Shown here piece by piece: positions 1-5,420 of a stretch of 7,580 bases of DNA. A program made the translations under genes and the position numbers. The notes below the pieces were generated by a model. It saw only the letters and a program-made list of their open reading frames with translations. It was not told the DNA's origin and made no database searches. The DNA comes from Methanosarcina sp. (GTDB lineage Archaea; Halobacteriota; Methanosarcinia; Methanosarcinales; Methanosarcinaceae): assembly GCA_003157235.1 (NCBI GenBank), contig PMJC01000342.1, forward strand, positions 1 through 7,580, written 5' to 3'. Positions within the stretch are counted from its first letter, which is position 1; each line of letters begins with the position of its first letter.

Positions 1-198
1 GACGAACATATCCGCGCCTCCGTAAGGATCGAAGACGAACATGTCCTGAAGTTAGTCGAATCCCTGAAAAGCCTGATTGCAGAAGAAGTAAGAGTAGATG
101 TCCTTGATCTTGGCAGTGACATTGATATCTCAGGGACCCTGGTAAAGAATTGGGATGTTGAAGGCATTGCAATGAAGATGGGAATTGCAAAGAAATAA
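1..198 (+). CDS. ileS: Isoleucyl-tRNA synthetase, C-terminal end (partial)
   Basis: This is an open frame from the window edge to TAA at 196-198, giving the last 65 residues of a longer protein. The visible part has an alternating strand/helix pattern, with RASVRIEDEHVLKLVESL near its start, then IAEEVRVDVL, and a terminal NWDVEGIAMKMGIAKK. A closing 'V.(E/N)W(D/E)(I/V)EG..(M/V).IGI' motif after an 'I.EE.R...V' helix is what I recall for the extreme C-terminus of archaeal isoleucyl-tRNA synthetases, which charge tRNA-Ile in the cytoplasm. The catalytic core (HIGH and KMSKS motifs) lies outside the window, so the assignment rests on the tail only. The next gene on the same strand starts 136 bp downstream, too far for obvious translational coupling. 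The alternative is another protein with a similar small alpha/beta tail. Confidence 0.6.
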   Translation, partial: DEHIRASVRIEDEHVLKLVESLKSLIAEEVRVDVLDLGSDIDISGTLVKNWDVEGIAMKMGIAKK

Positions 199-334
199 CT
201 CCAAAATGTTGGAACTCAACGAAAAAGGACATAAAATCCTTAGAATAACAGGCACAAATGGATGAAAATACCTGCATGTTGGAAGGATTTTTAGTCTAAA
301 TCTAATTCAAAAAATTGGAATAGTAGGACAAAAA

Positions 335-985
335 GTGATTCATGTGGACTTTGTAGCCTGGGAGCCTATTTATGAAAAAATTCTTGAAGATTTCGGGTTT
401 GATCGCGTAGACGATGAAGAAGCTACACGATTCCTTTCCAGCATGTTGATTAAAAATAACACTGTCAACCTTTTTGAACTTGAAGCTGCAATTTCCGGAA
501 AATCCATCCTGGTATGCGGGAACGCCAAAAAACTAAGTAATGAACTTTCAGGAATCGATCTTTCTACTTTTGTGATAATCGCAGCTGACGGAGCTGCTGC
601 CGTTTTGATGGATATTAGCCGTGTGCCTGAAGTCATCTGTACCGACCTTGATGGCAATTCCGAAGTTGATATTGAAAAAGAAATCCTTGCCTGTGAAAAG
701 GCCTCCATAGTCCTGATTCATGCACACGGGAAAAATATCGATAAACTTAAGAAATACGTGCCACGTTTCCAGCGCTTTATTGCTACAACCCAGGCCAGAC
801 CCTTAGATAAGGTGTACAATTTCGGCGGATTTAGCGATGGAGATAGATGTGTTTTTGTAGCTAGAGAATTTGGAGCTAATAAAATCAGGCTTGCAGGGTT
901 TGATTTTGAGGATCCCTTTGTGAACCCAATAAAGAAAAAAAAATTGAAGTGGGCAAAGAAATTGATAGGGATTCCAGATTTTTAA
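335..985 (+). CDS. mptE: 6-hydroxymethyl-7,8-dihydropterin pyrophosphokinase, MptE type
   Basis: The 216-residue product matches the archaeal MptE family (DUF115-like fold), unrelated to bacterial FolK. It transfers pyrophosphate from ATP to 6-hydroxymethyl-7,8-dihydropterin, a cytoplasmic step towards tetrahydromethanopterin or tetrahydrosarcinapterin. Visible motifs in order: an N-terminal helix with W9, Y13 and DFGF (19-22); a nucleotide-loop-like VCGNAKKL (60-67) after a beta strand; AADGA (83-87); the acidic TDLDG (103-107), probably metal or phosphate binding; HAHGKN (129-134); NFGGFSDGDR (162-171); AGFDFED (187-193); and a basic tail KKKKLKWAKKLI (200-211). From memory HAHGDN is the commoner form, so K133 may be a substitution. 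The start is GTG at 335, preceded by AGGA at 325-328 with 6-nt spacing. No in-frame ATG lies between it and the upstream stop at 263. The N-terminus then begins where the family normally does. The gene stands alone between ileS and a long gap. Confidence 0.9.
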   Translation: MIHVDFVAWEPIYEKILEDFGFDRVDDEEATRFLSSMLIKNNTVNLFELEAAISGKSILVCGNAKKLSNELSGIDLSTFVIIAADGAAAVLMDISRVPEVICTDLDGNSEVDIEKEILACEKASIVLIHAHGKNIDKLKKYVPRFQRFIATTQARPLDKVYNFGGFSDGDRCVFVAREFGANKIRLAGFDFEDPFVNPIKKKKLKWAKKLIGIPDF

Positions 986-1033
986 AAGCGAAAACGTTGA
1001 TTTAACCTAATCTGAGACTGTGAATTGGCAAAT

Positions 1034-1049
1034 GTTTATATTTTTCTCC
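1034..1049 (+). terminator. Possible T-rich terminator after mptE
   Basis: A pyrimidine-rich run, mostly T (tttatatttttctcc), lies about 50 nt beyond the mptE stop. Archaeal RNA polymerase commonly ends transcription at T-rich tracts without needing a stem-loop. No strong hairpin precedes it, and T-runs are frequent in this A+T-rich DNA, so the call is weak. Confidence 0.3.
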
Positions 1050-1350
1050 ATGAGCCTAATCGAAAAATTTACAGATTGAGTACTGTTAATGGCGATTTGA
1101 GTTTTCAATTTTGTTCGATTTGAATTTCCCAGCCTTGTGATATAAAATTTACTTAATATTTCATGGATTAACTACAAATTAATGGTAGAGATTTACTGTT
1201 TTTATATCCGGTTCAATTATTTCTTTCAATCTGGAACTTTCCCCTTTGATGTGAATTTTTGTATAATGATGGAGCTTCCATTCCACAGATGTACGAGATC
1301 TATAATTTGTTGCCCATTTAGCCACTGTCGTCTATTGATTCATTGGAAGT

Positions 1351-1369
1351 TAGCTTAAATTTTAAGCTA
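1351..1369. repeat. Perfect 19-bp palindrome
   Basis: TAGCTTAAA (1351-1359) and TTTAAGCTA (1361-1369) are perfect inverted arms around a single central T. The match stops sharply on both sides. The shape suits a dimeric DNA-binding protein better than an RNA hairpin, because there is almost no loop. It lies in gene-free DNA, so no target gene is evident. Confidence 0.7.
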
Positions 1370-1828
1370 CTGTCATATTGAGAAAATATATGGCATTATT
1401 GTGTATGTCTACAGAAAGTGGGTTATAATAAAAGGTAGGTGATTTAAACCGATAAAAATGGGGAAATTGGTCCGCTATTGACATTTTTTGCTCTATTAAC
1501 TAGCAAGGTTCTACTGAACAGGTTATTATGAGTTCTAGTATTCGATTTTTGTATTGTCCTCAGCTTCGATGACTTGCTCAAGGTAACAAGCTCCAAATTC
1601 GTAATGAAATTGATTTGGATCGGAATAAATTTGTTCAACTAACGTTATTTCATCATCATATAATTTTTTTGGTCAGCCAAGGTTCATGCCAATAAAACAT
1701 TCCTTATCAACATAAAAGTTCCTTCAAGATATGTTGAAGTCGGCGAGCTTAGATACCTTGATTTCAGCTATATTGGATACTTTTTCTCCATTTTCTCTTG
1801 AAAGATGATCCGTCTGATTTTTCTGGCG

Positions 1829-1858
1829 TTGAGTTCTACAGTAGAATTTGAATTCAAC
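1829..1858 (+). repeat. Stem-loop with an alternative inner palindrome
   Basis: GTTGAGTTC (1829-1837) can pair with GAATTCAAC (1850-1858) across all nine positions if one G-U pair is allowed, which holds only for the plus-strand RNA. An overlapping perfect palindrome, TTCTAC-a-GTAGAA (1834-1846), competes with it. The two folds exclude each other. No role is known. Confidence 0.5.
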
Positions 1859-2106
1859 TTAAAACAGTTAATTCGAGATCTGTTCAGGATAAAAAACTTT
1901 GACAGCCTGGGGATAAATAAAACAGTATCAATTTTTAGATAAGCTTTGCCATCCCTTGCAAATAAAACTGAAAAATCGAGGAGTTTAATAAGTTAATGTT
2001 TATTCACATACTCACAGAAGACTGGATTGAGTGGATTTCTTGGTAAATTTATATACATTGTTTTTCTCTATCTATAACTCTCTTTTCAATACTTGCCGCG
2101 AATCCT

Positions 2107-4671
2107 CTATTGAACTCCTTTGAAATAGTGTCCAGTTGTATACTCAACTCCTTTTACACTTAGCTTTCCCTCTTTTCCTACAAAAGCTTCTTTATATGTT
2201 TTTACGATTCCTTTTATCTCAGAATCATTATTTAGTGATAGATCAAGCCGAATAACATCCACTCCATACCCTCCTAAATTTTTGACATATCTTAGCATGT
2301 TGAGTACTTTCGAGTTATAGATTAGAGTCCGAGTACCCATCCGTTTAATAGGAAAGTTGGAGCCTATATGGTCAAGAAGATGAACTTCGCTGTCTTGTTT
2401 TACTATTTTTTTGTTAATGAGAGGCTTTAAAAGATCATTTTCTGTAATCAGCATAAGTTCTCTGCCATAAACGAGAATTTCAACTTGTCCTACTTCCCCC
2501 CAGGTATGAAGTGTTTCACAGATGTTCTTTATTTCACTAAGGTTTAGTTCGCTTGAGAGTGTTGCTCTGTACGCTCCTGCTTGGTAGAAAATACTGACTG
2601 TAAAAGAATTAAAAATATTGAAATCCTTCTGAGCAACAAAGGGTATAGAAAGATTTTTTGCTAGCTGTGCAGCTCCTAGATCAGAACATGCTATATTAAA
2701 GCCTGCATCTCTTACTTTTTCCATAAGGAATTTGAGTTCATCCAGTTCTCTGTCATGAGCAATGAGGGGAACCTTAAAGGCAACCTCATTTCTTTCTGCT
2801 ATTAGCTCCTGAAATCTCTCTGCGTTTTCAGGGGTATTCAGTTCTTCAAACCTTGAAATCGGGACATAAATAATATCTGCACCACCATCTAAAGCTTCAA
2901 ATAACGAGGAGATTTCATCCACTTCAACGCTAAGGAAAAATTTCTTTGAAGTTATGTCCCTAATTCTATCATTTTTGAGATTACTTTCTTTATTACCACT
3001 TTTTTTATTCTCAGCATTTCTGGAAACACAAATGTAGTTGAAATTATGCAACACCGGGTGTTTTTGTTTTTTTTTATGCACCTTAAGGATTTTATCCAAC
3101 AAAAGGTCTGCAGCCTTTCGCCTAGTATTCTTCAGCACACCAACCGGGATAAAAATATTTTCATCAGCTTCAATTGAGATATCTGTAGCTTCAAATGAAA
3201 CATCTCCAAGGCTTCTCATTACCTTTCTTATCTGCTCGAAGGTAGTTGGAGCTTTGTCGGCTCCTTGAACAATATAGTCATCTGAAAATTCCGCAATTGA
3301 GAAGTCTTTCCTTACACTTCTTTTTCCTTTTTTTTCTCTAATTTCAACTGTAAACCGTTCTCCTTTTCTGGCTCTTACTTTCAGTTCCACTGGGTAAGTT
3401 TTCAGTTTTGTTTTTTGAAGGGTATCCAGGAGTTGTGTGCTTGTTGTAAGGTATAGTTCGTCTCCTATCTGTATTACTCTTCCTGTTTTCGAGCTGATTT
3501 CAAGCCCTACTTTTTCACCTTTTTTTGCACTTATTACATGGTCGCCTTTACTTGTGATTATGCCTGCAACTGCAGAGCCAATCATTCGTTCTTCCACGAA
3601 AACGCTGATACCATCTTTGACCTGGAGATCTTCATCTAGCTTGACTGTAAGTTTTGTGTTCATTTTTGAACGGAAAATATCTAGAACTTTTCCTAGGAAA
3701 GCTCCGTAGTTTGAGCTGTATTTGGGATGTGATACGTCTCTTTCCTCAAGTATGAACCCTCTTGTAAAGCCCCTGCAAAAGAGTTTTGCAATTTGTGCTT
3801 CCCTTGATTCAAGCTCTTCTTTTGTCAGACTCTTTTCTGGATTGCAAATGTCCTCAACTACAACCTTGTAGGCAGCAGCACTTGCTGTCACATATTCGGG
3901 TTTTTTCATCCTGCCTTCAATTTTAAGACTTACAACCCCGGTTTTTACTATTTTTTCAAGTCCAGTAAGGGTGGAAAGCTCGGCACAACTTAGGGGATAG
4001 CTGCCTCTAATATTTCTTTCATCAATTTCTATACCGTTTACCAGGAATCTGTAGCGACGTCTGCAATGCTGAGCACAGGCTCCTCGGTTGGCGCTTCTGC
4101 CTTCCATTAAACTGCTGAAGAGACATTTTCCGGAATATGAATAACAAAGAGATCCGTGTACGAAAACCTCAATACCCACTTTTGAATAATCCACAATGGC
4201 TTTTACCTCGTCTGCAGTGAGCTCCCTTGCGACTATAACTCTTTTTGCCCCCAGACCTTCTACAAAATCAACTCCCTTACTATTATGAATAGTCATCTGC
4301 GTACTCGTGTGCAGCTCAAGGTCGGGATAAATTTTATTTATAAGACTTAGGAGACCTAGATCCTGCAAGATAATTGCATCAACTCCAACAGAGTATGCAT
4401 GATCTACTATCCCAATTACTTGCTGAAGTTCTTTTTGTTTTATAGGAATATTCAGTGCCAGATAAACAGAAACATCATGCGAGTGGGAAAGATCAACTGC
4501 CTCTTCCAGTTCTCCGAGAGTAAAATTTTTTATACCCTGGCGGGCATTAAATTCGCCGAGCCCAATGTATATGGCGTCAGCTCTTCCTTTGATTGCGGCG
4601 AGAAGGGCTTTTTGGCCGCCTACAGGAACCAGAATTTCAGGTGGATTACAATTGAAATTTGGATCAGACAT
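2107..4671 (-). CDS. U32-family protein (RlhA/YdcP-like), possible RNA hydroxylase
   Basis: This 854-residue protein belongs to family U32, named as peptidases. Characterised relatives (RlhA, TrhP, UbiU/V) are Fe-S proteins that hydroxylate 23S rRNA, tRNA or quinone precursors. Residues 11-290 form the typical barrel: PEILVPVGG at 11-19, ADAIYIGLGEFNARQG at 31-46, and the U32 signature EVFVHGSLCYSYSGKC at 168-183. Cysteines C176, C183, C199/C203 and C229 can supply the four ligands of a [4Fe-4S] cluster, although C229 (PLSCAEL) sits slightly before the place where I recall the fourth Cys. KIEGRMK follows at 250-256. Residues about 380-500 fit the DUF3656 (collagenase-like) insert. A lysine-rich linker spans about 530-578. 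Residues about 578-815 repeat the barrel pattern (SLFEALDGGADIIYVP) without the cysteine set, and TGHYFKGV ends the protein. The length and order match long RlhA-type proteins. The start at 4671 leaves only a short leader before the conserved fold. It is a single gene, divergent from nrpR. The substrate is inferred, not shown. Confidence 0.85.
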   Translation of the reverse strand: MSDPNFNCNPPEILVPVGGQKALLAAIKGRADAIYIGLGEFNARQGIKNFTLGELEEAVDLSHSHDVSVYLALNIPIKQKELQQVIGIVDHAYSVGVDAIILQDLGLLSLINKIYPDLELHTSTQMTIHNSKGVDFVEGLGAKRVIVARELTADEVKAIVDYSKVGIEVFVHGSLCYSYSGKCLFSSLMEGRSANRGACAQHCRRRYRFLVNGIEIDERNIRGSYPLSCAELSTLTGLEKIVKTGVVSLKIEGRMKKPEYVTASAAAYKVVVEDICNPEKSLTKEELESREAQIAKLFCRGFTRGFILEERDVSHPKYSSNYGAFLGKVLDIFRSKMNTKLTVKLDEDLQVKDGISVFVEERMIGSAVAGIITSKGDHVISAKKGEKVGLEISSKTGRVIQIGDELYLTTSTQLLDTLQKTKLKTYPVELKVRARKGERFTVEIREKKGKRSVRKDFSIAEFSDDYIVQGADKAPTTFEQIRKVMRSLGDVSFEATDISIEADENIFIPVGVLKNTRRKAADLLLDKILKVHKKKQKHPVLHNFNYICVSRNAENKKSGNKESNLKNDRIRDITSKKFFLSVEVDEISSLFEALDGGADIIYVPISRFEELNTPENAERFQELIAERNEVAFKVPLIAHDRELDELKFLMEKVRDAGFNIACSDLGAAQLAKNLSIPFVAQKDFNIFNSFTVSIFYQAGAYRATLSSELNLSEIKNICETLHTWGEVGQVEILVYGRELMLITENDLLKPLINKKIVKQDSEVHLLDHIGSNFPIKRMGTRTLIYNSKVLNMLRYVKNLGGYGVDVIRLDLSLNNDSEIKGIVKTYKEAFVGKEGKLSVKGVEYTTGHYFKGVQ

Positions 4672-4696
4672 ATCATATCAAGTGTTCTTGCAGGTA

Positions 4697-4704
4697 GTTT
4701 AAAG
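4697..4704 (-). promoter_or_regulatory. Candidate TATA box of the U32 gene, short leader
   Basis: On the minus strand CTTTAAAC lies 26 nt before the ATG at 4671, after an A-rich stretch (caaaaa) that could serve as a BRE. Archaeal transcription starts about 25 nt beyond the box, so the mRNA would begin at or next to the start codon. In agreement, no GGAG or GGTG motif precedes this ATG. Confidence 0.4.
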
Positions 4705-4721
4705 TTTTTGTAACTATAATC

Positions 4722-4835
4722 GGACTTATGCAATTGAAATAAGAAATCAATGGTGCTAAACCTCTCATTTTCTTAAGTATGACTTTAACTTCAAAGTCTA
4801 TTGGAATTTGTTTCGAAATTCATCTGCGTAAGTCC
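4722..4835. mobile_element. MITE-like 114-bp element with terminal inverted repeats
   Basis: GGACTTATGCA (4722-4732) and TGCGTAAGTCC (4825-4835) are inverted ends matching at 10 of 11 positions. Extended to 19 nt (4722-4740 against 4817-4835) they match at 15 of 19. Inside are two consecutive 18-nt stem-loops, each with a 6-bp stem and a 6-nt loop: GACTTT/AAAGTC at 4781-4798 and GAATTT/AAATTC at 4804-4821. The element is too short to encode a transposase. No convincing target-site duplication flanks it. A further partial end, GGACTTA, occurs at 4870-4876. It lies directly upstream of the U32 promoter. It may be a non-autonomous element, a decayed insertion-sequence remnant, or a structured regulatory sequence. 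Confidence 0.5.
4757..4772 (+). repeat. Dispersed 16-bp repeat, copy A
   Basis: TAAACCTCTCATTTTC matches copy B (5251-5266) at 15 of 16 positions. In both copies AAATAAGA lies a short distance upstream, here at 4737-4744, leaving a 12-nt gap. Copy A lies inside the MITE-like element. Confidence 0.55.
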
Positions 4836-4962
4836 TATGTAAAAAAAAATCTATGCATTTTTATGTGAAGGACTTAGAATTCGCTATAATTAAATTTTAG
4901 AAGTCAGTTTAAAACTTAAAGGTACTTCTTGAATAAAAGACCGATGGTAAACTTAATATCTG

Positions 4963-4997
4963 TTTCATATCAGAAAAGGCCTTTTCTAAATATGAAA
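4963..4997. repeat. 35-nt near-perfect palindrome
   Basis: The centre AGAAAAGGCCTTTTCT (4972-4987) is a perfect 16-bp palindrome. It is flanked by TTTCATAT (4963-4970) and ATATGAAA (4990-4997), a perfect outer pair, with only 1 versus 2 unmatched bases between. Sixteen paired positions per half with no real loop suggest a protein-binding operator or a cruciform-forming site, not a transcript hairpin. It lies about 290 bp from the U32 start and 420 bp from the nrpR start. Confidence 0.75.
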
Positions 4998-5192
4998 TTA
5001 AAACTTGTCTATTACCCTTTAAAACGTTCCAGTCATTTTAATTTATTACAAATTTTCAGGCCTGTGGGAAGAGAAAAAATATTGAATATCTCAACTTTAT
5101 TTCGTCCAAATACCCTTCACTTTCTGAGGAGATGGTAAATTTCCAGCGAACCATTATTAACTGGCTGATTTATATATTAAGTTATCTTTGTA

Positions 5193-5201
5193 CTATAAAA
5201 T
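5193..5201 (+). promoter_or_regulatory. TATA-like box 1
   Basis: CTATAAAAT is a good match to an archaeal TATA box. The identical 9-mer recurs 36 bp downstream. Transcription from here would start near 5220 and give nrpR a leader of about 200 nt, or make a small RNA. Confidence 0.4.
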
Positions 5202-5228
5202 GGAGTTACGTCACGCAAACTAACGTGT

Positions 5229-5237
5229 CTATAAAAT
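5229..5237 (+). promoter_or_regulatory. TATA-like box 2
   Basis: This is a second exact CTATAAAAT. It overlaps the left arm of the hairpin at 5233-5265, so a protein bound there could block TBP, or this copy may not act as a promoter. Confidence 0.35.
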
Positions 5238-5265
5238 AAGAGAATTTCGATAAACCTCTTATTTT
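5233..5265 (+). repeat. 10-bp perfect stem-loop in the nrpR upstream region
   Basis: AAAATAAGAG (5233-5242) and CTCTTATTTT (5256-5265) are perfectly complementary with a 13-nt loop. The right arm is part of repeat copy B. CGTG (5224-5227) and CACG (5266-5269) could extend the stem past a one-sided bulge. Confidence 0.65.
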
Positions 5266-5266
5266 C
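5251..5266 (+). repeat. Dispersed 16-bp repeat, copy B
   Basis: TAAACCTCTTATTTTC matches copy A at 15 of 16 positions and also has AAATAAGA upstream (5234-5241, 9-nt gap). Here the repeat completes a perfect hairpin; in copy A the pairing is imperfect. Confidence 0.55.
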
Positions 5267-5273
5267 ACGAGTC

Positions 5274-5305
5274 ATAATATACAATTTTATAAGCTTATAT
5301 ATTAT
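5274..5305. repeat. Nested A+T-rich inverted repeats
   Basis: Outer arms ATAATATA (5274-5281) and TATATTAT (5298-5305) overlap by two bases a perfect 12-bp palindrome, TATAAGCTTATA (5288-5299). Together with the hairpin just upstream this makes a run of structure before nrpR. The A+T-rich composition raises the chance of coincidence. Confidence 0.45.
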
Positions 5306-5331
5306 TTGGGAATTATCAAGATTCTATGTAA

Positions 5332-5340
5332 TATTTAAAA
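5332..5340 (+). promoter_or_regulatory. Candidate proximal TATA box of nrpR
   Basis: TATTTAAAA lies about 80 nt before the ATG at 5421. A start site 25 nt downstream would give a leader of about 55-60 nt that includes the GGTG ribosome-binding site. It is a more conventional promoter position than the two boxes further upstream, but its match to consensus is poorer. Confidence 0.35.
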
Positions 5341-5397
5341 AAATTAGAATGTATGTGTTAGTTTTTTGCTAAGATTATCAATAAAGCTTGTGGTATG

Positions 5398-5418
5398 ATA
5401 ACAGAATAACGGTGTTAT
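5398..5418 (+). promoter_or_regulatory. nrpR ribosome-binding site inside a small inverted repeat
   Basis: GGTG at 5411-5414 complements the 3' end of archaeal 16S rRNA and stands 6 nt before ATG 5421, which decides the start. It is enclosed by ATAACA (5398-5403) and TGTTAT (5413-5418), a perfect 6-bp inverted repeat. An additional ATAAC occurs at 5406-5410 and can pair with GTTAT instead. The stem is weak as RNA. Confidence 0.6.
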
Positions 5419-5420
5419 AT

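Larger units (their letters stand above)
986..2106. other. Gene-free convergent intergenic region
   Basis: This A+T-rich stretch lies between the convergent mptE and U32 genes. It contains no open frame with a credible start, ribosome-binding site and recognisable protein. Only scraps are visible: a stop-to-stop frame of 45 codons at 1664-1801 (+); a frame broken by a stop at 1446-1637 (+), shadowed by a 64-codon frame on the minus strand; and an orphan GGTGAT at 1438-1443 followed 14 nt later by a 7-codon ORF. A T-rich run at 1034-1049 could end mptE transcription. The region may be a decayed gene or insertion, but nothing identifies the ancestor. Confidence 0.6.
4672..5420. other. Divergent intergenic region rich in repeats and hairpins
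   Basis: This is the 749-bp space between the divergent U32 and nrpR genes. I find no credible protein gene. The longest frame (4929-5138, +, 69 codons, TTG start) has no good ribosome-binding site, no recognisable motif, and runs through a 35-nt palindrome. The region instead contains a MITE-like element, a repeated 16-bp motif, several strong inverted repeats and tandem TATA-like boxes, each listed separately. Confidence 0.65.

Noticed and set aside
1444..1638. 64-codon minus-strand frame as a gene
   Set aside because: It has no ribosome-binding site and no recognisable motif, and its composition fits noncoding A+T-rich DNA.
3038..3268. Plus-strand frame inside the U32 gene
   Set aside because: It is an antisense shadow of the well-supported U32 coding sequence, with cysteine/phenylalanine-rich low-quality translation. 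The same holds for the plus-strand frames at 3437-3709 and 4399-4713.
4929..5138. 69-codon plus-strand frame as a small protein gene
   Set aside because: It uses a TTG start with no good ribosome-binding motif, passes through the 35-nt palindrome, and shows no domain or membrane pattern.
5388..5420. TTG at 5388 as the true nrpR start
   Set aside because: The added 11 residues lie before the usual family start, and the GGTG motif at 5411-5414 is placed for ATG 5421.
4672..5420. Classical NrpR operator (GGAA-N6-TTCC) for autoregulation
   Set aside because: Every GGAA in the spacer was checked by eye and none is followed by TTCC at the right distance. The same was true for the sufC upstream region.
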